Below, one piece after another: positions 55,002 through 63,331 of a DNA stretch of 64,000 bases. A program made the position numbers and the translations under genes. The notes beneath the pieces are model-generated. The model was not told the DNA's origin, did not search any database, and saw nothing but the letters and a program-made list of their open reading frames with translations. Each line of letters opens with the position of its first letter. The stretch's first letter is position 1. Source of the DNA: Staphylococcus sp. NAM3COL9 (GTDB taxonomy: Bacteria > Bacillota > Bacilli > Staphylococcales > Staphylococcaceae); contig NZ_LGPC01000016.1 in the NCBI RefSeq assembly GCF_001431205.1, positions 620,143 through 684,142 of the forward strand. Reading direction: 5' to 3'.

Positions 55002-56381
55002 TTATATAAGCGTATTCGCTGCACGCTTGTTTTTTGCTGGATGATTTTCCTTTATTGTCTTTTTATCTTTTCCGAACATATTTTCACGAAGTGTTGTACC
55101 TTCATATTCTGTTCTATATAGACCTCTTTTTTGTAATTCAGGGATAACATGATCAACAAATTCTTCGAATGTGCCAGGTGAATAGCTTTGAGCGATATTA
55201 AACCCATCTGCCCCACCTTCAAGTGCCCATGCTTCAAATTTATCTGCGACTTGCTCTTTTGTTCCAATAAATTTAGCTGTGCCATTGCCTAGACCGTGAT
55301 TTTTTACAGCTTCTCTAAGTGTCCATTTATGGTGTGGGTCTTTGGTATACATATTAAGATTGCCCTGCATCGCTTCCGTCTCAATATCTTCTATATAGTG
55401 ATCTGGGTCGTACTCTGAAAAATCAATGCCTGTATGTCCACTTAATAATGAAGCTGAACCTTCATAGCTGATATGTTCTGTTAATGTTTCGTATTTTTGA
55501 TAGGCTTCTTCTTCAGTTTCTCCGATAATTGGGAGTACCATAGGAAACACTAAAATATCTTCCTTACTTCTGCCATGTTGTTCAGCTCTTGTGTGTATAT
55601 CATCTACATAGCGCTTTAATGATTCTACTGAAGTATGTTTTGTGAACACAGCTTCTGCATGTTTAGCAGCAAACGTTTTACCTTTTTCTGAAGCGCCTGC
55701 TTGAAATAATACAGGTGTTCTTTGCGGTGATGGTTCAACTATATGAGGTCCAGGCACACTAAAGAATTCACCTTCATGGTTAATTTCGTGCACTTTATCA
55801 GGATCTGCATATGTATCCGTATCTTTATCATTAACTACAGCGCCGTCTTCCCAACTGTCCTCCCAAAGTTTATAAACGACTTGGAGAAATTCATCTGCTC
55901 TGTTATATCTTAAATCTTTTGGTAATCGTTCTTTCAGTCCTAAGTTAATCGCTTCACTTTCTAAATAAGAAGTGACGACATTCCAACCTAAACGACCATT
56001 GGTTAAATGATCTAATGTGGATAATTGTCTAGCTAAACTATACGGTTGTGCATATGTAGTAGAAATTGTTGGGGCAAAACCAATATGTTTTGTGACTGTA
56101 GCCATAGCAGAAATAATTGGTATAGGATCGTGCGCAGGAAGTTGGACTGCATGCTTAATTGCAGCATCACTCGATTGATTATAAACGCTATATGTTCCTA
56201 AAACGTCTGCAATAAATATAGAATCAAACTTACCTTTCTCTAATGTTTGTGCAATATTTATCCAATACTCTAATTGATTATGATGTGCACCTTGATCTTT
56301 GTCATGTTTCCATAACCCAGACGAATGTGGAGATGGTGAATTTTGAACAAATCCATTAAAATGTATCTGTTTCTTCGGCAT
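55002..56381 (-). CDS. FMN-dependent monooxygenase, NtaA/SnaA/DszA/SoxA family
   Basis: This 459-residue bacterial-luciferase-like protein begins KKQIHFNGFVQNSPSPHSSGLW and contains the family segments LEYWINIAQTLEKGKFDSIFIADVLG, GRLGWNVVTSYLESEAINLG and LFQAGASEKGKTFAAKHAEAVF. With reduced FMN and oxygen it attacks chelators, organosulfur compounds or similar. It is first in the cluster with a symporter and a tautomerase. AGGAGG precedes ATG 56381. Confidence 0.9.
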   Translation of the reverse strand: MPKKQIHFNGFVQNSPSPHSSGLWKHDKDQGAHHNQLEYWINIAQTLEKGKFDSIFIADVLGTYSVYNQSSDAAIKHAVQLPAHDPIPIISAMATVTKHIGFAPTISTTYAQPYSLARQLSTLDHLTNGRLGWNVVTSYLESEAINLGLKERLPKDLRYNRADEFLQVVYKLWEDSWEDGAVVNDKDTDTYADPDKVHEINHEGEFFSVPGPHIVEPSPQRTPVLFQAGASEKGKTFAAKHAEAVFTKHTSVESLKRYVDDIHTRAEQHGRSKEDILVFPMVLPIIGETEEEAYQKYETLTEHISYEGSASLLSGHTGIDFSEYDPDHYIEDIETEAMQGNLNMYTKDPHHKWTLREAVKNHGLGNGTAKFIGTKEQVADKFEAWALEGGADGFNIAQSYSPGTFEEFVDHVIPELQKRGLYRTEYEGTTLRENMFGKDKKTIKENHPAKNKRAANTLI

Positions 56382-56873
56382 ATGTTTTTCCTCCTAAATG
56401 TAGTTTCGTTATGCTTCATAGTGACTGTTGAGGAAATTTTAAAATTTAAATTAATATTTTCTGAATTACTTTACTCATTTCCTAAGATGAAAATTCTTAA
56501 TTTATAGAATTTTCAGATAATATCTATGCTAGTAAATATAGCGAATATTCCATACTTCGTCAACACCAAATCAGTAAATTCTATAAGAATAGTCGGATTA
56601 AATCGGTAAATTATTTTTACTCATTTGAACCATTTTATAAATGCATATTAAAATATGTGACACTTAGTCATTGGAGTGTGAAGGCATAGGATGAGAACAC
56701 AACAAATATACGTATAGTAAATTCCAGAGCAAAGATAATCCCCCTATTTCGTAATTTTAACGAACATATGACGCCAAGTTCTATTTTCTATATTACAACA
56801 ATTGAACATTACGTTTAATTATTATATGTTTAGCTTGTGCTAAGAAATTACAGAGGTTGGGGGTTAGATAGAT
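56382..56873. other. Divergent regulatory region between the two monooxygenase genes
   Basis: It holds the promoter at 56537-56565 and a 9-bp perfect inverted repeat GAAAATTCT/AGAATTTTC (56489-56514) in the leader of the luciferase-like gene. Upstream of the promoter are repeats such as ACCGATTTAATCCGA. No gene is supported. Confidence 0.55.
56537..56565 (-). promoter_or_regulatory. Promoter of the luciferase-like monooxygenase cluster
   Basis: On the minus strand TTGACG, a 17-base spacer and TATATT form a good sigma-A promoter. The leader is about 150 bases. Confidence 0.65.
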
Positions 56874-58379
56874 ATGATTAATGAAGTATTAATAGTTGGA
56901 GCTGGACCTAGTGGTTTAGCCATGGCAATTTCATTAAGTAATCAAGGTATTCCATTTAAAATTATTGATAAAAATAAAGGGCCTGGAACCGCTTCACGTG
57001 CAATGGCTTTACAGGCAAGAGTCCTTGAATTTTATCAGCAGTTAGGTTTCTCAAATAAAGTTGTAGCAAAAGGAATTTTAGTAAACACTATAAATGTATA
57101 TAAAGATAGTAAGGTTGTTGCACAATTACCTGTAGGTAAAATTGGTAAAGGCATAAGTCCTTATCCATATGTTTTATCACTTCCCCAAGACGTCCACGAA
57201 CGAATACTCGTTGATGAGCTAGAAAAACGAGGTGGTCAAATTAGTTGGAATCATGATCTATTAAGATTTGAGGATGATGGTGACGCTGTAACAGCTACCA
57301 TAAATACACCTGATGGGGAAATCACGAAAACATTTTCCTACATTTGTGGGTGCGACGGTGCCAGTAGTGTTGTTAGGAAATCACTTAACCTTGATTTCCC
57401 AGGTGGAACCTATCATCAAATGTTCTTCGTTGCTGATGTAGAAAATAGTTCAGCTTTGAAAGAAGCATCCATGGGTTTCCATGATAACTACTTTTGTTTA
57501 GGTTTTCCTATTAGAACTACAGGACAACTACGTCTAATTGGTTTAATACCTGAAGCGCTTGTAGTAGATGGTGATGCTCCACAAACACTCACTCCTCTAA
57601 TTCCTCATGTTGAGCGTATATTACCAATACAAGTAAATAAAGTGAACTGGTATTCATCCTATCGTTCCCACCATCGCGTTGCTGAAAAATTCAGACTGGG
57701 CCGTGCTTTCTTATGTGGAGACGCTGGTCATATTCATAGTCCTGCTGGTGGTCAAGGTATGAACACAGGCATAAGTGACGCGCTTAATTTAGCTTGGAAA
57801 CTGAGCGCAGTTCTAACAGAAAAAGCCTCACCAAAATTACTAGATACCTACGAACCTGAACGTATCAAATTCGCCCAAAGGTTAGTGAAGACAACAGACA
57901 AGGCTTTTCAAATTATGTCCAATAGTCAAATGGTGAAAAATTTCGTCATTCCTTTCTTTGCATCTAAATTATTACGTTTTAACACATTAAAACAATTAAT
58001 GTTTAAAACAATCTCTCAAACTAATATAAACTATCGACATAGTGAATTAAGCAGTGGAGAATATGGTGACATTAAAGGTGGAGATCGCTTACCATGGGTG
58101 CACACAAATAATATTAATAACTTTGAACCATTAAAATCTTATGATTGGCAACTTCATGCATATGGTCAAGTTAACCAAGCACTCAAACAGCTCGCTTTTG
58201 AAACTGGTGTTCCTCTATATGATGTACCATGGAATAGAACAGTCAATGCGAAAGGTATTAAAGAAAATTCAGTATTCCTAGTTCGTCCAGATAGTTACGT
58301 ATCTGTAGCTACAGACCTCCATAATTTAGAAACTATAAAAAATATGATTCATAATTATCATATCCGTCGTTTAAATTAG
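56874..58379 (+). CDS. FAD-dependent aromatic hydroxylase (PheA/TfdB family)
   Basis: This 501-residue flavoprotein has GAGPSG (9-14), the DG motif GCDGASSVVR (about 161-170) and the flavin motif GDAGHIHSPAGGQGMNTGISDALNLAWKL. It uses NAD(P)H and oxygen to hydroxylate an aromatic ring or related compound. It is divergent from the luciferase-like gene. The substrate is unknown. GGTTGGGGG lies upstream of ATG 56874. Confidence 0.88.
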   Translation: MINEVLIVGAGPSGLAMAISLSNQGIPFKIIDKNKGPGTASRAMALQARVLEFYQQLGFSNKVVAKGILVNTINVYKDSKVVAQLPVGKIGKGISPYPYVLSLPQDVHERILVDELEKRGGQISWNHDLLRFEDDGDAVTATINTPDGEITKTFSYICGCDGASSVVRKSLNLDFPGGTYHQMFFVADVENSSALKEASMGFHDNYFCLGFPIRTTGQLRLIGLIPEALVVDGDAPQTLTPLIPHVERILPIQVNKVNWYSSYRSHHRVAEKFRLGRAFLCGDAGHIHSPAGGQGMNTGISDALNLAWKLSAVLTEKASPKLLDTYEPERIKFAQRLVKTTDKAFQIMSNSQMVKNFVIPFFASKLLRFNTLKQLMFKTISQTNINYRHSELSSGEYGDIKGGDRLPWVHTNNINNFEPLKSYDWQLHAYGQVNQALKQLAFETGVPLYDVPWNRTVNAKGIKENSVFLVRPDSYVSVATDLHNLETIKNMIHNYHIRRLN

Positions 58380-58683
58380 CTTAGCGCTTTAAAAAGCACA
58401 CATGGAAAGTACAAATACTGATTGGCTTTTCAAATATTTCGAAGATGATTGTTAATTTGATAAAGTAAATACAAATCTCATTCATCATATAAGATGGATG
58501 AGATTTTTTCGGACTAGTATAAGCAATCAAAATTTATCGATATTTGTGTTTACTACTTACAATGGTATAAAATAAAAAGAAATGATTAAGTAATATACTT
58601 AAGTAGTATGAAGAATTGTGCGCAATTCGTGTGAATATTCTCACATTCTTAGATTTAAAAATAGAAAGGATACGTATTGAATA
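58380..58683. other. Gap with terminator and possible operator
   Basis: The gap holds the terminator at 58475-58509 and, near the dioxygenase gene, GAATTG/CAATTC arms 4 bases apart (58613-58628) that may be an operator. No gene is supported. Confidence 0.5.
58475..58509 (+). terminator. Terminator after the FAD hydroxylase gene
   Basis: ATCTCATTCATC pairs with GATGGATGAGAT (one wobble) around 6 bases, followed by a T run. Confidence 0.8.
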
Positions 58684-59448
58684 ATGAATAAATTACAAAA
58701 AGATGGTTATTCAAGATATGATTTAATGAAAAGTTTAAATTATGAGGGTATTGCACAGGATTATAATGAAATATTAGAATACTTTGCTGATCTACCTGAA
58801 GATGATTATGCCCCTAACCTTAATAGATATAGAAGATACTCTAGAGCAATCGTTTTACCTGGAACTGAAGATGTTTTTTGGCTTCCTACGATTGAAAGAA
58901 ATGGCGTTGATTATTCTGCGTATTTTCAAGGGAAGTTCAATCCAGAACATTCCGGATCATATAGAGAATTCCACTCTATTGATGAAAATATAAGAAGTAA
59001 TAAATTGTTAAACGATATTATTATAGCCAATTATCATGAAACGTTTTGGAACGAAGAAGATAAAATCTTACCGATTCATGTGGGTGTGCATTTCGTTAAA
59101 TTGTATGTAGAAAATGACGGAGATAAGGCTGTTTCTTCACCGAACTGTTTACATCAAGACGGAGAACCGTTTACGTTTGCTCATTTAATTGAAAGAAAGA
59201 ATATTATTGGTGGGACAAATGCTATCGCAGTGCCAAAAGCTGCTGGGAATAATCCTGAAGACACTGATAGAAACAATATAATAGAAGTTTTTGAAATGGA
59301 AAATCCTTTAGAATCCTATGGCGTTTACGATCCTAATGTAAGTCATTATGTGAGTCCAGTTGAAAAAGGATCAGAACAAGGTACAGGTCTTAGATCTGTC
59401 ATATTAATTGATTACCAACAAACAGTTGTTGCAGATGTCGATGAATAA
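58684..59448 (+). CDS. 2-oxoglutarate/Fe(II) dioxygenase, isoleucine-hydroxylase-like (PF10014 type)
   Basis: This 254-residue protein has His157 and Asp159 in CLHQDGEPF, a distal His221 in SHYVSP and Arg237 in GLRSVIL for 2-oxoglutarate. These fit the 2OG_Fe_Oxy_2 family, which includes the Bacillus thuringiensis L-isoleucine 4-hydroxylase. It probably hydroxylates a free amino acid; which one is not visible. A perfect terminator follows. AGAAAGGA lies before ATG 58684. Confidence 0.82.
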   Translation: MNKLQKDGYSRYDLMKSLNYEGIAQDYNEILEYFADLPEDDYAPNLNRYRRYSRAIVLPGTEDVFWLPTIERNGVDYSAYFQGKFNPEHSGSYREFHSIDENIRSNKLLNDIIIANYHETFWNEEDKILPIHVGVHFVKLYVENDGDKAVSSPNCLHQDGEPFTFAHLIERKNIIGGTNAIAVPKAAGNNPEDTDRNNIIEVFEMENPLESYGVYDPNVSHYVSPVEKGSEQGTGLRSVILIDYQQTVVADVDE

Positions 59449-59450
59449 TA

Positions 59451-59483
59451 TTACCCCCCTACTTTTATAAAAGTAGGGGGTAA
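59451..59483. terminator. Palindromic terminator between dioxygenase and DUF1304 genes
   Basis: TTACCCCC..TACTTTTAT pairs with ATAAAAGTA.GGGGGTAA with one unpaired C. The T tail is poor on both sides, but the stem is very stable. Confidence 0.7.
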
Positions 59484-59515
59484 GTCTGTCAACACAATAA
59501 TTAGTTAAAAACAAG

Positions 59516-59875
59516 TTAAAAAAACAATGAGATAAGGGCAATGATAGGAAGTCCACCCTGTTTTAGAATTATAGATTTTTGACTAGTAATTGCCCCATAT
59601 ATAGCAACTAAAATGATATATATTAAAATACAAGCACTTAATTCTCTAGGATTATGGGAAAAGCATAGTGCATATAATAACAACACACCAAGAAGTCCAT
59701 TATAAACACCCTGGTTTTTCATAAGAACTTTTAAATTAGGCTGTTTTAATTCTTCCTGCTTAATATTGAATATTTTACTGGTTCTTAGGGAAGTCGTTTT
59801 AATCGTTTGTAATATCATTATATATATAAATTCAATAGCAACTAATAAAACAAGAATTCCTGAAACAATGCTCAT
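59516..59875 (-). CDS. DUF1304 family membrane protein
   Basis: This 119-residue protein has four spans and the family motif KNQGVYNGLLG (about 54-64). Function is unknown. It lies just downstream of a MerR gene on the same strand, with a 59-base gap, and may be its target. Confidence 0.82.
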   Translation of the reverse strand: MSIVSGILVLLVAIEFIYIMILQTIKTTSLRTSKIFNIKQEELKQPNLKVLMKNQGVYNGLLGVLLLYALCFSHNPRELSACILIYIILVAIYGAITSQKSIILKQGGLPIIALISLFF

Positions 59876-59934
59876 ACTTAATACACCTCTTTTTCAAATA
59901 AATTGTTGTCATATCTTTAACTAAAAGCTATAAG

Positions 59935-60285
59935 TTAAATAATTTGATTTAACTCTTCTTCAATTACTACGATTCTTTTATTCAGTACTTCTTTTTGGTT
60001 ATTTAAAACCCCTAAATGTACTTCTAATATTGTTTTTATATCTATTTCATTATCATATAACATACCTGTATTTTTTTTAATATCTTTTAAACTCATATTC
60101 AAATTACTTAAACACTTTATGAATTTTATCATTTCAATATCATCTTCACTATATAACCTTTTATTATTAGCATCTCTTTCTATAAATTTTAATATTTCTT
60201 TTTTTTCATAAAATCTTAACTTACTTTTACTTATATTACATTTGCTTGCTACTTGATCAATATAAAGTTTTTCCAATGTAAGCAC
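59935..60285 (-). CDS. MerR-family transcriptional regulator
   Basis: The protein has about 113-116 residues: MerR HTH (VASKCNISKSKLRFYEKKEILKFIERDANNKRLY) and a coiled-coil dimer helix. No cysteine cluster is present, so it is not a metal sensor. GTG 60285 is very close to AAGGG; TTG 60276 is an alternative start. It is divergent from the oxidoreductase gene at 60467, a likely target. Confidence 0.83.
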   Translation of the reverse strand: MLTLEKLYIDQVASKCNISKSKLRFYEKKEILKFIERDANNKRLYSEDDIEMIKFIKCLSNLNMSLKDIKKNTGMLYDNEIDIKTILEVHLGVLNNQKEVLNKRIVVIEEELNQII

Positions 60286-60352
60286 ATCCCTTCTCTTAAA
60301 CTAAGGTTTAACTGTTATCTTATTATATAACCACTCAATAGGAGGAAAAACA

Positions 60353-60441
60353 ATGAAAAAGTCTTGCTTTTTATACCTCAATGGCAATTATCATTACAAG
60401 AAATAAATTCATTTAAGAAAGTCAGTTTAAACACTAATTAA
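60353..60441 (+). pseudogene. Remnant of a DJ-1/PfpI-like gene
   Basis: AGGAGG precedes ATG 60353. The ATG frame soon stops, but reading one base later from AAA gives KVLLFIPQWQLSLQEINSFKK, like the start of DJ-1/PfpI proteins. An A run one base short explains the shift. Everything after about 28 codons is missing. Confidence 0.5.
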
Positions 60442-60466
60442 AAAAATATTTACACGGAGGATTACT

Positions 60467-61471
60467 ATGCAAAATGAACAAGTTGTATTAAGCGAAAGAC
60501 CAGAAGGATTACCTCAAAACGATACTTTTAGTTACGAAGCAATTCAAACAACAGAACCTAATACGGGTGAAGTACAATTAAAATCTATTTATATTTCTGT
60601 GGATCCTTATATGCGTGGAAGAATGAATGATTCAAAAAGTTACGTTAAACCTTATGATATCGGTAAACCAATTGATGGGCATATTTTAGCGAAAGTTATA
60701 AAATCTGAAGTGGATTACTTGGAAGAAGGAGATTATGTTACGGGTGTCTTACCTTGGCAAAGAATAATCACTACTGATGCAAACCAAGTGAATAAAATAC
60801 CTTCCACAGAAGTTCCATTACATTTATATTTAAGTATTTTAGGAATGCCAGGTATGACTGCCTATACCGGATTATTGGAAATAGGAAAACCTAAAGAAGG
60901 TGAAACAGTTGTGGTATCTGCTGCTTCAGGAGCTGTAGGATCTGTAGTAGGACAAATTGCTAAAATAAAAGGTGCAAATGTTGTTGGTATTGCCGGTGGA
61001 AAAGAAAAAACAGAGTACTTAACACACACATTAGGCTTTGATGCTGCTGTTGATTATAAATGTAATGATTTTGAAGCACAACTTGCAGCATCTGTACCAA
61101 ATGGTATTGATGTATATTACGAAAACGTCGGTGGAAAATTATCAGATGAAGTTTTCAAACATTTAAATACATTTGCACGTGTACCTGTATGTGGTGCAAT
61201 CTCAACTTACAATCATACGCAAACTGAAATGGGACCAAGAATTCAAGAAACACTAGTTAAAAGCCAAGCCTTAATGCAAGGCTTTGTAGTCGCACAGTTT
61301 GCAGAACATTTTAAAGAAGCAAGCGAACAACTTGCAAAATGGGTATCTGAAGATAAAATTAAATCACAAGTAACAATCGATGAAGGCTTTGATCAATTGC
61401 CTAATGCATTTAGAAAACTATTTTCTGGTGAAAACTTTGGTAAACAAGTGGTTAAAATATCAGAAGAATAA
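60467..61471 (+). CDS. NADP-dependent medium-chain oxidoreductase (enone/quinone reductase type)
   Basis: This 334-residue zinc-free MDR protein has VDPYMRGRMND, the nucleotide loop SAASGAVGSVVGQIAK and VYYENVGG, as in YfmJ, CurA and leukotriene-B4 dehydrogenase. It reduces activated double bonds with NADPH. ACGGAGGA precedes ATG 60467. Its neighbour MerR may respond to an electrophile. Confidence 0.88.
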   Translation: MQNEQVVLSERPEGLPQNDTFSYEAIQTTEPNTGEVQLKSIYISVDPYMRGRMNDSKSYVKPYDIGKPIDGHILAKVIKSEVDYLEEGDYVTGVLPWQRIITTDANQVNKIPSTEVPLHLYLSILGMPGMTAYTGLLEIGKPKEGETVVVSAASGAVGSVVGQIAKIKGANVVGIAGGKEKTEYLTHTLGFDAAVDYKCNDFEAQLAASVPNGIDVYYENVGGKLSDEVFKHLNTFARVPVCGAISTYNHTQTEMGPRIQETLVKSQALMQGFVVAQFAEHFKEASEQLAKWVSEDKIKSQVTIDEGFDQLPNAFRKLFSGENFGKQVVKISEE

Positions 61472-61528
61472 TCCGAAATATAATTTAATAATGATGGCGG
61501 ACTTTTAGACTAGCCAGTTTATTTGATC

Positions 61529-61575
61529 AGTGCTTATAAAAAAATAGTGCTTATAAAAAAATAGTGCTTAATAAA
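61529..61575. repeat. 17-bp tandem repeat
   Basis: AGTGCTTATAAAAAAAT occurs twice in tandem (61529-61562), followed by a partial third copy to 61575. It is non-coding and lies just before a terminator. Confidence 0.8.
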
Positions 61576-61612
61576 AATCTCACTCATCTTATTTGATGAG
61601 TGAGATTTTTTA
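61574..61612. terminator. Bidirectional terminator between MDR and symporter genes
   Basis: AAAAATCTCACTCATC pairs with GATGAGTGAGATTTTT around 6 bases. It serves the plus-strand oxidoreductase and the minus-strand symporter. Confidence 0.87.
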
Positions 61613-61644
61613 ATTTACTATAAAGTGCTTGCTAAACTGGTTAC

Positions 61645-63063
61645 CTATGTCCTCGTGTAATCTTTCTTACCAAAGAATGTTACAAGTAATAACATAATTG
61701 TTGAAAGTGGCAACCCAATTAAGATTGGATGAAGACCAAACGGATGACCGAGTATTTGCCATACTACTGCTGAGCCAAGTCCACTCCACATTGCGATATT
61801 ACCTGCAAGTTTGGTGGGTTTTTTCCAAAATAGACCGAAAATCACTGGTGCAAGCAAACCTGATACTGACATCGCAGTGCCGGTTACCATAAGATTTACT
61901 AATTCTGGAATCATAAGTGCTAATACTAAAGAAATTACTGCTACGATCAACACTGAAAGTTTACTATATAACAGCATTTTATTCTGATTATGACTTTTCA
62001 CATTTGGTTTTATAATATCGTTAGCTATAGATGAAGAACCTGCAATGAAGAAGGAATCCGCACTAGATATTACTGCTGCTAATAATACTATAATCATTAT
62101 AAGTACTAATGGAAATGGGAATACTTCTTGAATGACATTATAATAAACTAATGGTGTGTCTGTTACATCTAAATTCAAACCAAACTTAGCATACACGCCA
62201 ATAAATACTGTCATTGCACCTAATAGCACCGCAATAATCATCGAAATACCGTAACCATTTCTTGCAGTGCTCAAGTCTTTAGCTGCCCAAATACGTTGCC
62301 ACACATCTTGTCTGATAAATTGATAAAAAGCTAATGTTAACAGATAGATTAAAATTTCATTTGGTGTGATATTAAGGAAGTTCAGCATGTCGTTTTGATT
62401 TTGACCACTCGCATTAGCTTGAATATCGCTCCAACTACCTGAGTAATAGATAACCACAAAAAATAACACTATAATACCGATTGTTAATATTGTCCCTTGA
62501 ACAACGTCCTGCCAAATAACAGCTTTTAAGCCGCCTAGGTAAGTTTTTATAGTCAGTAAGATACATCCTATAATAATACCCGCTGTCATATTTAACCCTA
62601 TTGTTAAATTCAGAATAGAAGCAATCGCGACAAATTGCATACCTGTCATCGCACAATAAGCAAATAAGAAACTGATAACAGTAGGAACACGTGCTGATTC
62701 GCCATAACGCAGTGCAGTATAATCACCGATTGTCACCATATTATGCTTTTCGCCTAATAATCTAATACGTTTTAATAAAAAAAACGCAAGTACGATAACA
62801 GCAGCTATCATGGTTATGTGAATCCACTGTTGTCCCATACCTAATGTATAGCCATTTTCCATATAACCTAACAGTGTCGCGCCACCTACACCTGTACTGA
62901 CGAATGTTAAAATCAGTGGCCATACGGTTACCGTTCTACTTGCCATATTATAGTCATCATATGTTTTTATTTTTCGTTGTATGTATAAAGACATCAAAAG
63001 TAAAAAAACAAAATAAATAATGATCGTAAATCCTAAAATTAATTGTTCACTACTATTAAACAC
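61645..63063 (-). CDS. Sodium:solute symporter family permease
   Basis: This 472-residue protein has about 13 spans with the SSS features DDYNMASRTVTVWPLILTFVSTGVGGATLLGY and AAVISSADSFFIAGSSSIANDI. It is a single gene. The substrate is unknown. Its divergent neighbour is bioB, but nothing in the sequence shows that it carries biotin or a precursor. Confidence 0.88.
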   Translation of the reverse strand: MFNSSEQLILGFTIIIYFVFLLLMSLYIQRKIKTYDDYNMASRTVTVWPLILTFVSTGVGGATLLGYMENGYTLGMGQQWIHITMIAAVIVLAFFLLKRIRLLGEKHNMVTIGDYTALRYGESARVPTVISFLFAYCAMTGMQFVAIASILNLTIGLNMTAGIIIGCILLTIKTYLGGLKAVIWQDVVQGTILTIGIIVLFFVVIYYSGSWSDIQANASGQNQNDMLNFLNITPNEILIYLLTLAFYQFIRQDVWQRIWAAKDLSTARNGYGISMIIAVLLGAMTVFIGVYAKFGLNLDVTDTPLVYYNVIQEVFPFPLVLIMIIVLLAAVISSADSFFIAGSSSIANDIIKPNVKSHNQNKMLLYSKLSVLIVAVISLVLALMIPELVNLMVTGTAMSVSGLLAPVIFGLFWKKPTKLAGNIAMWSGLGSAVVWQILGHPFGLHPILIGLPLSTIMLLLVTFFGKKDYTRT

Positions 63064-63231
63064 TATATTATCCCCTCGTAAATATATTTTTCACAATGCC
63101 ATTAGTTTATCGTGACTTCCTACTTGAATCAAACTATATTTTAAATTTAAGTTGATATCGTTACGCTTTCTTAAGCAATTTGAATATAAAAAATTGCTCC
63201 CCTTATCAGAATTTCTAACTATTACGGAGAT

Positions 63232-63264
63232 AATGTAAACTATTTATTTATTTTGGTTTACATT
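63232..63264. promoter_or_regulatory. BirA operator of bioB
   Basis: AATGTAAAC, 15 bases and GTTTACATT form a perfect inverted repeat with the spacing known for BirA operators. Its right arm overlaps the likely -35 (TTTACA), with TATTAT 18 bases further. Confidence 0.85.
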
Positions 63265-63331
63265 TATACAGGAATAGCTTTATTATAAAAAGGAGAAACT
63301 ATTAAAGTCTAATTAAATGAGGAGCATTACT

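Noticed and set aside
56560..56640. CymR-type operator upstream of the luciferase-like gene
   Set aside because: Repeats like ACCGATTTAATCCGA are suggestive, but the full CymR consensus could not be aligned.
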